From Aureispira anguillae (lineage in GTDB: Bacteria > Bacteroidota > Bacteroidia > Chitinophagales > Saprospiraceae): a stretch of DNA of 64,000 nucleotides. The DNA is taken from assembly GCF_026000115.1 (NCBI RefSeq), contig NZ_AP026867.1:3653716-3717715 (forward strand), read 5' to 3'. A model generated the notes under the pieces. It saw nothing but the letters and a program-made list of their open reading frames with translations, searched no databases and was not told the DNA's origin. This document shows, in pieces, positions 54,764 through 63,519 of the stretch. The stretch's first letter is position 1. Each line of letters opens with the position of its first letter. The translations under genes were made by a program, and so were the position numbers.

Positions 54764-56587
54764 ATGAAAGAAGCATTCAAAAAAAGCCTAAACATTGAAG
54801 AATCCAAAGCTTCTGATCAAGCTGCTATTGAACAATTATTAAAAGCTATACAAGATCATCCCTCTACCGAAGAAGAAATCAATCAACAGGCAGAATTAGT
54901 AGAACCCGAACTGGATCCCGATGAATTTATTACCAATTATGTAGCCCCTAGAGGCATAATCCCCAATTTTACAGACACCTATATTCGACGCAATAAAAAG
55001 GTACAAAATGCTGTAAAAACTTGGTCTTATAAAGCCTCTTATTATCTCTACCCCAAATCCTTAAAAGGGCTCATTTCTTGTATTCAAGAAGCAGAGAAGC
55101 ATGGTAAAAAAATTCGAGCAATCGGTTCTAAACATTCCTTTTCTAATGTGGTTGCCTGTGAAGATTGGTTTGTAGATTTATCTTTAGCACATCCCTACAA
55201 AGGGCGCAATAAACAACAACACAACTCTACGGTTCGAAAGGTTGACCAAACGGCAACTAGATTGCTTCAAACAGGGTTAGACAGAAGCTATCATTTTGAT
55301 GTTCCTGGAGGTCTAAAAATTCACATGCTCAATCAAATCTTGTGCCCAGACAAACCCAATTGGGAGCCTTATTTCCCTGCTTCTCCCAAACGCCTTTTTA
55401 ATATGGGAGGGGGCGATGTTCAGGCTTTTGCAGGAGCTTTTTCTACAGGAACACATGGTACAGGAGGAAAATACACCACTTATCACGATACCATACGTTC
55501 CTTGCTCTTGGTCGCCTCTGGTGGCAAAGCCTATCGTTTGGAACCCACAAATGGCATTACCAACCCACAAAAGCATCAAGATTATTATGCACTTCATCCC
55601 GATAAGCCCAAGGTTGAATTGCTGCAAGATGATAACAAGTTTTATGCAGCACTGAATAATATGGGTTGCTTTGGAATTATCTATTCTTGTATTATTGAAA
55701 TCACAGATATGGCAATTCTCCAAAAAGTAGAAACCTTCAAAACAAGTGGATGGACGCCAAGTTTTAAAGCAACCATCAATGAGCAAATATTGCCTGAAGA
55801 TATTGAACAGGAAGCGTTCTTTAGTATCGAAATGAATCCTTATACGGTAGGTAATAACCCCTATCCTTCCCTATTGACCAAACGATCCAAACCCGTACAA
55901 GCCCTTCCAACCAACCCTCATGCTCGTGGTCGAAATGTTTGGCCTGCATTATTCACCAATTGGGGATTGGCTGTTGATTTATTGCGTATTATTGCAACAA
56001 CTGGTAAATACCCCAAACGCAGAATTGTAGAAACAGCCTTAAGAGCCTTGGATGACAAAAGAGGGGAACATGAAACCAATCTTGCTTATAAAATATGGAA
56101 TGCTGGAACGGGCAGAACGGCAAGTATTGGTACAGCCATTGAAATGGCCTTTCCTGTTGAACAAATCACAGCGGTAGTGGACAAGGTGATTCAAGTCTTA
56201 AGCGTAGAGGGACAAAAAGGGCGTGCCTATTATCTTAATGCTCCTATGGCCATTCGATTTGCTCGCCCCTCAGAGGCTTTTTTGGCAATTAATTACCATA
56301 CCTACAAAGGCAAAAAGGTCAAACTTTGGGCTTATTTGGAAATATTGAGGGTACATGGAACCGATCAACAATCGAAAAAACAGGAATTGGAATTGTTCCA
56401 ATATTTACAGGATATGCTGTTGATTTTGGGCGGTCGCCCCCATTGGGGACTCAATTTTGGTTTTCCTTTTACCCAATCCATTATCAAGGAATTATATCCT
56501 GAAGCCGATAAATGGTATGATGCCTTTCATTTTTTTAATGCTTCTAGGGTTTTTGACAATGCTTTTTCTAAGCAGTTGGGGCTCTGA
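54764..56587 (+). CDS. FAD-dependent sugar-lactone oxidase (D-arabinono-1,4-lactone oxidase-like)
   Basis: Residues about 90-260 form the PCMH-type FAD domain: LISCIQEAEKHGKKIRAIGS with KHSFSNVV, then GGDVQAFAGAFSTGTHGTGG. The C-terminal domain ends in WYDAFHFFNASRVFDNAFSK with a terminal LGL, close to the ALO pattern of aldonolactone oxidases. At 607 aa it is longer than yeast ALO, mainly from an N-terminal helical head. It oxidises a sugar lactone or polyol with O2 to H2O2; the exact substrate is open. No signal peptide. Confidence 0.85.
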   Translation: MKEAFKKSLNIEESKASDQAAIEQLLKAIQDHPSTEEEINQQAELVEPELDPDEFITNYVAPRGIIPNFTDTYIRRNKKVQNAVKTWSYKASYYLYPKSLKGLISCIQEAEKHGKKIRAIGSKHSFSNVVACEDWFVDLSLAHPYKGRNKQQHNSTVRKVDQTATRLLQTGLDRSYHFDVPGGLKIHMLNQILCPDKPNWEPYFPASPKRLFNMGGGDVQAFAGAFSTGTHGTGGKYTTYHDTIRSLLLVASGGKAYRLEPTNGITNPQKHQDYYALHPDKPKVELLQDDNKFYAALNNMGCFGIIYSCIIEITDMAILQKVETFKTSGWTPSFKATINEQILPEDIEQEAFFSIEMNPYTVGNNPYPSLLTKRSKPVQALPTNPHARGRNVWPALFTNWGLAVDLLRIIATTGKYPKRRIVETALRALDDKRGEHETNLAYKIWNAGTGRTASIGTAIEMAFPVEQITAVVDKVIQVLSVEGQKGRAYYLNAPMAIRFARPSEAFLAINYHTYKGKKVKLWAYLEILRVHGTDQQSKKQELELFQYLQDMLLILGGRPHWGLNFGFPFTQSIIKELYPEADKWYDAFHFFNASRVFDNAFSKQLGL

Positions 56588-56717
56588 TTTTCTTTTCTTT
56601 TTTATTAATACGGAATTAAAGAATGCAGGTGGTAAAAAACTAGCTGCATTTTTTTTGGCTTTCATTCAATATCTATTTTAGGAATACCTATCTTTGGTTG
56701 ATAAAATTGAGTATAGA

Positions 56718-57944
56718 ATGATAAATGAAGATACGACTTCTCAGGCTGTTTATTTTACTTCTTTGAGTATTGAAGGGGTCAACTGTTTTAAGAAAAAACA
56801 AACCATTGATTTGACAGATGGCAAGGGCAATCCTGCTATGTGGACGGTTATTTTGGGAAATAATAATACAGGAAAAACGACACTTTTGAGATGTTTGGCT
56901 TTATTAGAAAGTGAATATGAAGATGGCGGCTATTCACCACGATTAACATATTTCCTTCCTACCTCTGCTAATGCTATTCTATCTGAAATTGAAAGCACAC
57001 TTAATATCGACATTGATGATGTTTGGTCTTATTCAGAAGAAAATTTTAGAAATGCCCTTGCAGCTACCTATACTGAAGATGATAGATTAGCCAATCTGAT
57101 TATAGATGCCTATGGCACTCAACGAAAAGAAGGAAAAGGAAAATTTTTAGGCTATAAATTAGAAAATAGAACAGAATCTTTATTTAAAGATGATGTAGAT
57201 TCTATTATTAATGCCGAAGAATGGTTTTTGGGGATAGACTATAATGCACTTAAAGGAGGACAAAAATTTAGTCAAAATCTATTGCAAATAAAAACGGCTT
57301 TAATTTCTATTTTACCAGATATAAAAGATATAGAAATCAATGAAGATGGTGAAAGACGGGTTCACTTTATCACCAACACAGACGAAAAAGTACTGGTCAA
57401 TCAACTGGGATCAGGTTATCAAAGCCTAGTTACATGGATTGTGGATTTTGCCAAGCGCATGTTTGATCGCTATCCAAAAAGCGATAACCCACTAGCAGAA
57501 CCTGCAATCGTTTTGGTCGATGAAATAGATCTACACTTGCATCCCGAATGGCAGCGCAAAATCGTATCGTTTTTACGAAATAGATTCCCAAAAACACAAT
57601 TTATTGTTACCGCTCATAGCCCATTGGTCATTCAATCTGCTGACGATATTAATGTGGTGGTTTTACAAAAAAATGAGGAAACAGATGAAGTAACCATTTA
57701 CCAACCTAAAGAAACCAATTTTCAAGGCTGGACGGTCGAAGAAATTTTGTCAGACTTGATGGGTATGGGAGATAAAATACATTCTAATGCCTACCTCAAA
57801 TGGATGAAGCAATTTGACAAGGCCTTAGACCAAGAGGATTACAACTCTGCAAAAGAAGCTTATGAGGAATTATCAAAAATAGTCTACTCTTCTGCTACGC
57901 TAAAAATGTTAAAACTACAAATGACTTCTTTAATGCCTAACTAA
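56718..57944 (+). CDS. ptuA: Septu defence ATPase
   Basis: An ABC/OLD-like ATPase of 408 aa. GNNNTGKTTLLRCLAL is the Walker A, NQLGSGYQSLVTW the signature-like motif, AIVLVDEIDLHLHPEWQRK the Walker B with D-loop, and VTAHSPLVIQS the H-loop. The following gene is an HNH nuclease 5 bases away, the arrangement of the Septu (PtuAB) anti-phage system. ATG 56718 is the likely start; a TTG at 56694 gives eight more residues. PtuA forms a complex that holds PtuB until phage sensing. Confidence 0.88.
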   Translation: MINEDTTSQAVYFTSLSIEGVNCFKKKQTIDLTDGKGNPAMWTVILGNNNTGKTTLLRCLALLESEYEDGGYSPRLTYFLPTSANAILSEIESTLNIDIDDVWSYSEENFRNALAATYTEDDRLANLIIDAYGTQRKEGKGKFLGYKLENRTESLFKDDVDSIINAEEWFLGIDYNALKGGQKFSQNLLQIKTALISILPDIKDIEINEDGERRVHFITNTDEKVLVNQLGSGYQSLVTWIVDFAKRMFDRYPKSDNPLAEPAIVLVDEIDLHLHPEWQRKIVSFLRNRFPKTQFIVTAHSPLVIQSADDINVVVLQKNEETDEVTIYQPKETNFQGWTVEEILSDLMGMGDKIHSNAYLKWMKQFDKALDQEDYNSAKEAYEELSKIVYSSATLKMLKLQMTSLMPN

Positions 57945-57949
57945 CCATA

Positions 57950-58699
57950 ATGATTAAGCTATTCCCTATTCCAACTCCTGCCAAACTAACGCCAGAAATA
58001 GCACAAGCGTTAACCTTAGAATTTATAAAAACGAAAAAAGCAGTTTGGAAAGGGCATAACATTCCAAAGACATTACTAAAAATGTCTCATCAAAAATGTT
58101 GTTATTGTGAATGTCATATTGAAGAAGAAAGCAAATACATGGAGGTGGAACATTTCTGCCATAAAGACGAATACAATTTTTTGGTCTTAGAATGGTCCAA
58201 TTTACTCCCTTCTTGCAAGCGTTGTAATACCACAAAAGGAAACCATGACGTTTATCTTTCCCCCATCGTCAAACCAACTAAAGATAAGCCTAAAGAACAT
58301 CTTTGCTACTACGAATTTCGTTTATATCCCAAAACTACTTTAGGAGGCAATACAATCGAGGTGCTTGATTTAAACAATAGTACTCGGTTAGTGATTCCTA
58401 GATTTAAATTAGGGGAAATACTAAAAGAACAATTAATCAACTTAATAGAATTAACAAGAGAATTTGATAGTGGCAAAAGTACAAGTACTAAAAGAAAAAA
58501 TAGAATTGTAGGTACCTTAGAACGTCTTATGAGGGAAGCAATTCCTAGTGCTGTGTATTCAGCCATTATGGCTACCATTTTATTAAAAGACGATTGTTAC
58601 CAACAAACAAAAGCAATTTTCAAAAAACACCAGCTTTGGACAACAGAATTTCAGGAATTAGAACAACAAGCGAAATTCTGTGCACTGGACTTAAAATAA
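57950..58699 (+). CDS. ptuB: Septu defence HNH nuclease
   Basis: Residues about 44-105 form the HNH domain: CCYCECHIEEE with two zinc-ligand Cys, VEHFCHKDEYNFLVLEWSN with the catalytic His, then PSCKRCNTTKGNHD with the second Cys pair and the metal-binding His. The remaining ~140 residues are helical, as in PtuB. It would cleave DNA when released or activated by PtuA. The Gfo/Idh/MocA gene begins 10 bases later, so it may be on the same transcript. Confidence 0.88.
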   Translation: MIKLFPIPTPAKLTPEIAQALTLEFIKTKKAVWKGHNIPKTLLKMSHQKCCYCECHIEEESKYMEVEHFCHKDEYNFLVLEWSNLLPSCKRCNTTKGNHDVYLSPIVKPTKDKPKEHLCYYEFRLYPKTTLGGNTIEVLDLNNSTRLVIPRFKLGEILKEQLINLIELTREFDSGKSTSTKRKNRIVGTLERLMREAIPSAVYSAIMATILLKDDCYQQTKAIFKKHQLWTTEFQELEQQAKFCALDLK

Positions 58700-58709
58700 A
58701 AACAAAATT

Positions 58710-59693
58710 ATGCTCAAAATAGGCGTCTTAGGATTCGGTCATTTAGGAAAAATTCATGTCAAATGCATCCAAATGATTGACCAATATGACTTGGTAGGCA
58801 TTTATGATGTAAATCCATTGGTTGCTAAAAAAGCAGCAGAAACCTACGATTTACCCATTTTTGATTCCGTAGAAGCCTTAATTGCTGCGGTGGATGTAGT
58901 CGATATTGTAACGCCTACCATCACTCATTTTGAATTGGCAAAAAAAGTTATTGCTGCGGGTAAGCACTTCTTTATTGAAAAGCCTATTACGCATACGTTA
59001 GAAGAAGCACAGACACTTTGCGCCCTTATCCAAAACCAACCCATCAAAGCTCAAGTTGGACATGTAGAACGCTTTAATCCTGCCTTATTGGCTATTGAAG
59101 ATAAAAACATCCAACCCATGTTTGTAGAAGCGCATCGCTTGGCGATGTTTAATCCTCGTGGAACAGATGTTTCTGTAGTGCTAGACCTAATGATCCACGA
59201 TCTGGATATTATCCTAAAACTAATTCCACACCCTGTGCGTTCTGTTCAGGCTAGTGGTGTCGCTATTGTCAGCCCTTCTGCCGATATTGCTAATGCTCGA
59301 ATTGAATTTGACAATGGTGCAATTGTTAACATTACAGCCAGTCGAATTTCGATGAAAAATATGCGCAAACTTCGGGTTTTTCAATCGGATGCTTACTTAA
59401 GCTTGGATTTTCTAAATAAAAAGACGGAAGTCGTTCGCATTCACGAAGCAATTCCCGCAGGCAAAGACAACTGTATGGAATTGGACACTAGCATTGGCAA
59501 ACGCTATATCGAATTGGATATGCCAGAGGCTAGACCCAACAATGCGATCAAGATGGAATTGGAATCTTTTGCGCAAAGTATCCTTGACAATCGCCCAACC
59601 AAGGTTGCCTTGGAAGATGGTTTAAAAGCTTTGCAGTTAGCTTATTGGATTATGGATGAAATCCAAAAGCATCAAAAAAGGGTCGCCAATTAG
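58710..59693 (+). CDS. Gfo/Idh/MocA family oxidoreductase
   Basis: An NAD(P)-binding Rossmann domain starts with IGVLGFGHLGKIHVKCI; EKPITHTLEEA carries the conserved EKP Lys; the C-terminal domain has GHVERFNPALLAIED and MIHDLDIILKL with the catalytic His/Asp. 327 aa is the usual length. Such enzymes oxidise or reduce sugars; relatives in Bacteroidota are often annotated near lipid A or UDP-sugar genes, which are absent here. Close to ptuB but unlikely to belong to the defence system. Confidence 0.9.
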   Translation: MLKIGVLGFGHLGKIHVKCIQMIDQYDLVGIYDVNPLVAKKAAETYDLPIFDSVEALIAAVDVVDIVTPTITHFELAKKVIAAGKHFFIEKPITHTLEEAQTLCALIQNQPIKAQVGHVERFNPALLAIEDKNIQPMFVEAHRLAMFNPRGTDVSVVLDLMIHDLDIILKLIPHPVRSVQASGVAIVSPSADIANARIEFDNGAIVNITASRISMKNMRKLRVFQSDAYLSLDFLNKKTEVVRIHEAIPAGKDNCMELDTSIGKRYIELDMPEARPNNAIKMELESFAQSILDNRPTKVALEDGLKALQLAYWIMDEIQKHQKRVAN

Positions 59694-59804
59694 TAGATTA
59701 CAGAGTATCGTGCATTAAAAATGCTGTTTTTTCGCCGTTTCTAAATTCATTCTACTATTTTTGCAAAACACAATGCATTTTGAGATAGATCAAATCACTC
59801 ATTA

Positions 59805-59832
59805 GTTCGTGGAAAAATCCACGGAGTATTAA
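59805..59832 (-). repeat. Palindromic repeat family, collapsed copy D
   Basis: On the minus strand AATACTCCGTGGATTTTT is followed directly by CCACGAAC. It equals the left outer arm of the family joined to a right outer arm, with the interior lost. CGTGGA/TCCACG forms a 6-bp stem with a 4-base loop. Confidence 0.55.
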
Positions 59833-59950
59833 TAGTTCGGTAATTTTTTGATTTTTGTTTCAAAATCAAAAGTTATCATTTTATTAGATTGATTTATAAG
59901 TATTTTTTACCAAACTAATGTAATCACTAACACTTTGTAATTCTAGTATA

Positions 59951-60619
59951 ATGAAACACTTAATAGCTCCTTCTATTTTAGCTGCCGATTTTGCCAATAT
60001 GGGCAGAGACATTCAAATGCTACACGAAAGTAATGCCGATTGGGTGCATGTAGATGTTATGGATGGTCGTTTTGTTCCCAATATTTCGTTTGGCTTTCCT
60101 GTCTTGAAGGCGATTAAGCCATTAACGGACAAAGTTATGGATTGCCATCTAATGATTGTTGAACCAGAAAAGTATGTTGAAGCATTTGCTGCTGCTGGTG
60201 CGGATATTATTACCATTCATTATGAGGCTACCAATCACCTACACAGAGCCATGCAACAAATCAAAGCAACAGGGGCAAAAGCCGGAGTTGCTCTAAATCC
60301 GCATACTCGTGTTGATTTATTGTTTGATATTTTGGAAGAGATTGATTTGGTTTGTTTGATGTCGGTTAACCCTGGATTTGGAGGGCAAAAATTCATCTAT
60401 TCTACCTTGCAAAAAGTTCGTGACCTAAAAGCAGAAATTGAACGCCGTAACCTAACAACGAAAATCGAAATTGACGGTGGGGTTGGCTTGCAAAATGCCG
60501 AAGTTTTGTTACAGGCTGGTGCGGATGTCTTGGTAGCAGGATCTGCCGTTTTTAAAGCGGACAATCCCAAAGATATGATTGATAAATTAAAACAGGTTGG
60601 CGCTGAGAAAGTAATTTAA
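59951..60619 (+). CDS. rpe: Ribulose-phosphate 3-epimerase
   Basis: A TIM-barrel enzyme with APSILAADFANMG at the start, HVDVMDGRFVPNISFG (metal and catalytic Asp), DCHLMIVEPEKY, MSVNPGFGGQKFI and EIDGGVGLQNA. The length, 222 aa, is normal. It interconverts ribulose 5-phosphate and xylulose 5-phosphate in the pentose phosphate pathway. Repeat copy B begins 20 bases after the stop. Confidence 0.97.
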   Translation: MKHLIAPSILAADFANMGRDIQMLHESNADWVHVDVMDGRFVPNISFGFPVLKAIKPLTDKVMDCHLMIVEPEKYVEAFAAAGADIITIHYEATNHLHRAMQQIKATGAKAGVALNPHTRVDLLFDILEEIDLVCLMSVNPGFGGQKFIYSTLQKVRDLKAEIERRNLTTKIEIDGGVGLQNAEVLLQAGADVLVAGSAVFKADNPKDMIDKLKQVGAEKVI

Positions 60620-60627
60620 TTATTATT

Positions 60628-60826
60628 GAAGTTGTTTAAGAATAATACTCCGTTGATTTTTTAGTTTTTTAATAAAAAAACATAAAAAAGCATCTTACAC
60701 CACATTGATTATCAGATTTTTAACATTTTAGATCACAAAACACGTAATACTGATAATCAATGTGATGCGATTTTTAAACGGAGTAATGTTAAGAATAATA
60801 CTCCTAATCCATTCTTAAACAACTTC
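60628..60826 (+). repeat. Palindromic repeat family, copy B, nested in an outer palindrome
   Basis: The core 60643-60787 has a 9-bp outer stem (60646-60654 with 60777-60785) and a perfect 15-bp inner stem (60701-60715 with 60750-60764). It is flanked by a 16-bp direct repeat (60636-60651 and 60789-60804) and by a perfect 16-bp inverted repeat (60628-60643 with 60811-60826). Confidence 0.8.
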
Positions 60827-60923
60827 GCTTTGATACACTTACAAGACAGGAACAATCATAGTAATTGGTTATAATATATATTTTCAGGAAAATATAGTAG
60901 ATTAGTAGGCTAAATCAACTGCT

Positions 60924-61490
60924 ATGACAATTTCCAAACTACTCCTACTCCTAGTGTTATTTTTTGGAAGCACTATGGTTTCTATACATGGTTCTCCTAG
61001 TATTAAAGAATATCACCCCATAGCCGCTAGGGAGTTTTCGCCTCCTGTAGAGAAAAAAGCCCCTATCAAAAAACGCAAAAAGAAACGGATTAAAAAACGG
61101 CTAAAGTTTAAACAAAAAAAACAATACCGCAGCCCTCTTCAAACAACAGGAAATGTTTTCATTCCAATTATGATATTGGTTTTATTGTTGCTTTTTTTGC
61201 CAATTGCGTTTATGATTATGGGGGGAATACTGGGAGGAATTGGTTGGATTTATGCTGGTATTATAATCAGTTGTTTATGGCTAACGTTAGCCTATTTTTT
61301 AATTTTTATTAATTACTCCCCTTTTCCCTATATTGGTTTATTAATTAGCTTATTTTTTATTTTAGCGAGTGTAGCACTACTTATTTGGGGGCTTATAGCT
61401 ATTTTGCCCATCATTAATATTGTTAGTATAATTTTAGGTTCGATTGCTTTAATAGCACTTGTTTTATTCTTTATTGTATTAACACGTTAA
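60924..61490 (+). CDS. Hypothetical membrane protein (188 aa)
   Basis: A signal peptide or first helix (about 5-23) is followed by a highly basic segment (KKAPIKKRKKKRIKKRLK) and about four hydrophobic helices from 78 to the end. No family is recognised. It lies 21 bases before fmt, so they may be co-transcribed. The basic loop could interact with membrane lipids or nucleic acid. Confidence 0.65.
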   Translation: MTISKLLLLLVLFFGSTMVSIHGSPSIKEYHPIAAREFSPPVEKKAPIKKRKKKRIKKRLKFKQKKQYRSPLQTTGNVFIPIMILVLLLLFLPIAFMIMGGILGGIGWIYAGIIISCLWLTLAYFLIFINYSPFPYIGLLISLFFILASVALLIWGLIAILPIINIVSIILGSIALIALVLFFIVLTR

Positions 61491-61511
61491 CATCAAAAAA
61501 GAACAAGATAT

Positions 61512-62444
61512 ATGAAAATAGTTTTTATGGGAACGCCCGATTTTGCGGTTCCTTCTTTAGATATTTTATTAAAAAATGGCTACGATGTAGTTGGCGTTAT
61601 TACTGCAACCGACAAATGGGGTGGACGTGGCAACAAAAAGCTCTTAGAATCGGATGTTAAGAAATATGCGGTTGAAAAAGGGTTAAAGATTTTGCAACCT
61701 AAAAATCTCAAAAATCCAGAATTTCAAGCTGAATTGCGTGCTTTAAATGCCGATTTGCAAATTGTGGTTGCTTTTCGCATGTTGCCAGAAGCGGTTTGGA
61801 ATATGCCTCCCATTGGGACAATGAATTTACACGGTTCCTTATTACCTCAGTACCGTGGTGCTGCTCCTATCAATTGGGCGGTTATTAATGGCGAAAAAGA
61901 AACAGGTGTAACGACCTTTTTGTTGCAGCACGAAATTGATACGGGTGATTTATTATTTCAGGCAAAAACAGCCATTGATGAAAATGAAACAACAGGGGAG
62001 CTTTACGATCGCCTCAAAATGATTGGCGCAGATTTAATGCTTAAGAGTGTTCAAGCACTTGAAAAAGGAGACTATCAACTTCAAGCTCAAGACAATAGCA
62101 AAGTGAGTCATGCCCCTAAGATTTTTCATCAAGATTGCAATATTGATTTTAACAAAACAACCGAACAGGTGCACAACTTTGTTCGTGGCATGAGCCCCTA
62201 TCCTACTGCTTGGACAACCTTGGATGGAGAAAAGCTAAAGGTCTTCCGTAGTTCAAAAGAGATTATTGACCATGACAAAGCAGTGGGAACGCTCTTTACG
62301 GATGGAAAAAAATTCTTAAAAATTGCTACTCAAGATGGTTTTTTAAACCTCTTGGATGTACAATTAACCAAACGAAAACGAATGGATATTAAAAGCTTTC
62401 TAAATGGCTATAGTATCCAAAACGATCAGGTAGTTTTTAATTAA
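61512..62444 (+). CDS. fmt: Methionyl-tRNA formyltransferase
   Basis: VFMGTPDFAVPSLDILL at the start, LQIVVAFRMLPEAVWNMPP and NLHGSLLPQYRGAAPINWAV with the conserved His and Leu-Leu-Pro, then HEIDTGDLL with the catalytic Asp. The C-terminal OB-fold domain (about 205-310) is complete. It formylates initiator Met-tRNA with 10-formyl-tetrahydrofolate. Confidence 0.97.
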   Translation: MKIVFMGTPDFAVPSLDILLKNGYDVVGVITATDKWGGRGNKKLLESDVKKYAVEKGLKILQPKNLKNPEFQAELRALNADLQIVVAFRMLPEAVWNMPPIGTMNLHGSLLPQYRGAAPINWAVINGEKETGVTTFLLQHEIDTGDLLFQAKTAIDENETTGELYDRLKMIGADLMLKSVQALEKGDYQLQAQDNSKVSHAPKIFHQDCNIDFNKTTEQVHNFVRGMSPYPTAWTTLDGEKLKVFRSSKEIIDHDKAVGTLFTDGKKFLKIATQDGFLNLLDVQLTKRKRMDIKSFLNGYSIQNDQVVFN

Positions 62445-62493
62445 GCTCTTGTTAAAAAAAAGTGAAGATCTTAGTCTTATACAACAGAAAATG

Positions 62494-62555
62494 TATCTTT
62501 GAAGTTAAGTAAGTATGCGTTTTAGGTAAAAAGTACCTTTTTTTAATACTTAACT
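62494..62555 (+). promoter_or_regulatory. TAnnTTTG box and structured leader before the DUF3299-like gene
   Basis: TATCTTTG lies at 62494-62501. It is followed by AGTTAAGTA and TACTTAACT, which pair, enclosing a small hairpin AGGTA/TACCT with seven T after it. It may be fmt's terminator or an attenuator of the next gene, whose ATG is 177 bases further on. Confidence 0.4.
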
Positions 62556-62731
62556 TAGTGGCTTTTTTAGGGATGTTATAAATCTTATGGGGAATATATT
62601 TTTATAAATTCTTAACTAAAAAGTCAAAAACCATTTTTATATTTTATTGTTATTAAGCCGTATATTATGAATTAATAGTTAGCTGTATTGCTGCTAATAA
62701 TTTAGAAAAGTGCGAAACAAAAGAAAAAAAT

Positions 62732-63385
62732 ATGATTAAGAAAATAGGTTTTTTCGCTATTCTTTTGGCAATCATGGTTTGCCTTCAACCCAATCTATTT
62801 AAAAGTATTTTTGGAGGGACTACTTCTGATTTGTCTATAGACGAAAAAAATTTGGCAGCTCCCACAAGAGGTGGTGCCGAAAACACCCAATATGCCGCAG
62901 GTTATAGTGCCGAGGATTTTGGAGAGGCTTTTTCTTCTCCTATGGACGGTAAATTTGTCGTTGAAAAGGAAATGAAACCCATCGGTCCTTGGGAGGATTT
63001 ATTAAATTTAAAGTTTTCCATTCGCTTTGATGAAACCGTAGACGATGTTATTTTTGAGCCTAAGTTTTCTAAAAAAATCCGCAGCTATGAAAATAAGATC
63101 ATTGAAGTAGAGGGCTTTATTATTCCACATGATGTTGCGGCTGATGCTATGGCTGATTTGGAAGATGATGGGCAAAAGTTTATGTTTTCTGCTTTTCCTT
63201 TGGCTTCTTGCTTCTTCTGTGGTGGTGCTGGTGCCGAATCTGTCATGGAAGCGTTTCCTAAGAACCCAATAGAATATACTGAACGAAAAATTAAGATCAG
63301 AGGACGATTGGTTTTTAATGAAGAAGATTTTCTTAAATTACCTTATCTGCTAAAGGATGTCGTTCTAGTCGAAGATAATTTGTAA
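62732..63385 (+). CDS. DUF3299-like exported protein
   Basis: An N-terminal membrane anchor or signal (MIKKIGFFAILLAIMVCLQP) is followed by an unstructured stretch and, at about 115-215, a domain resembling DUF3299: NKIIEVEGFIIPHDV, then FSAFPLASCFFCGGAGAES with a CxxC pair, IKIRGRLVFNEED and LPYLLKDVVLVED. Proteins of this group are periplasmic and often found with copper or lipoprotein export genes; the CxxC could bind a metal. Single gene with a terminator downstream. Confidence 0.72.
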   Translation: MIKKIGFFAILLAIMVCLQPNLFKSIFGGTTSDLSIDEKNLAAPTRGGAENTQYAAGYSAEDFGEAFSSPMDGKFVVEKEMKPIGPWEDLLNLKFSIRFDETVDDVIFEPKFSKKIRSYENKIIEVEGFIIPHDVAADAMADLEDDGQKFMFSAFPLASCFFCGGAGAESVMEAFPKNPIEYTERKIKIRGRLVFNEEDFLKLPYLLKDVVLVEDNL

Positions 63386-63408
63386 CAATGCGATAACATT
63401 GTTTGATT

Positions 63409-63455
63409 CAACAGCCATTCTGGAGTAATTCGGAATGGCTGTTGTTGTTTTATTT
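63409..63455 (+). terminator. Terminator after the DUF3299-like gene
   Basis: CAACAGCCATTC (63409-63420) pairs perfectly with GAATGGCTGTTG (63433-63444), followed by a T-rich tail. Confidence 0.85.
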
Positions 63456-63519
63456 TTCAGCCTTATATCTGATACACCGTCAAATTAATATGGTATTCAG
63501 GTAGTAATTAATTCTCAAC

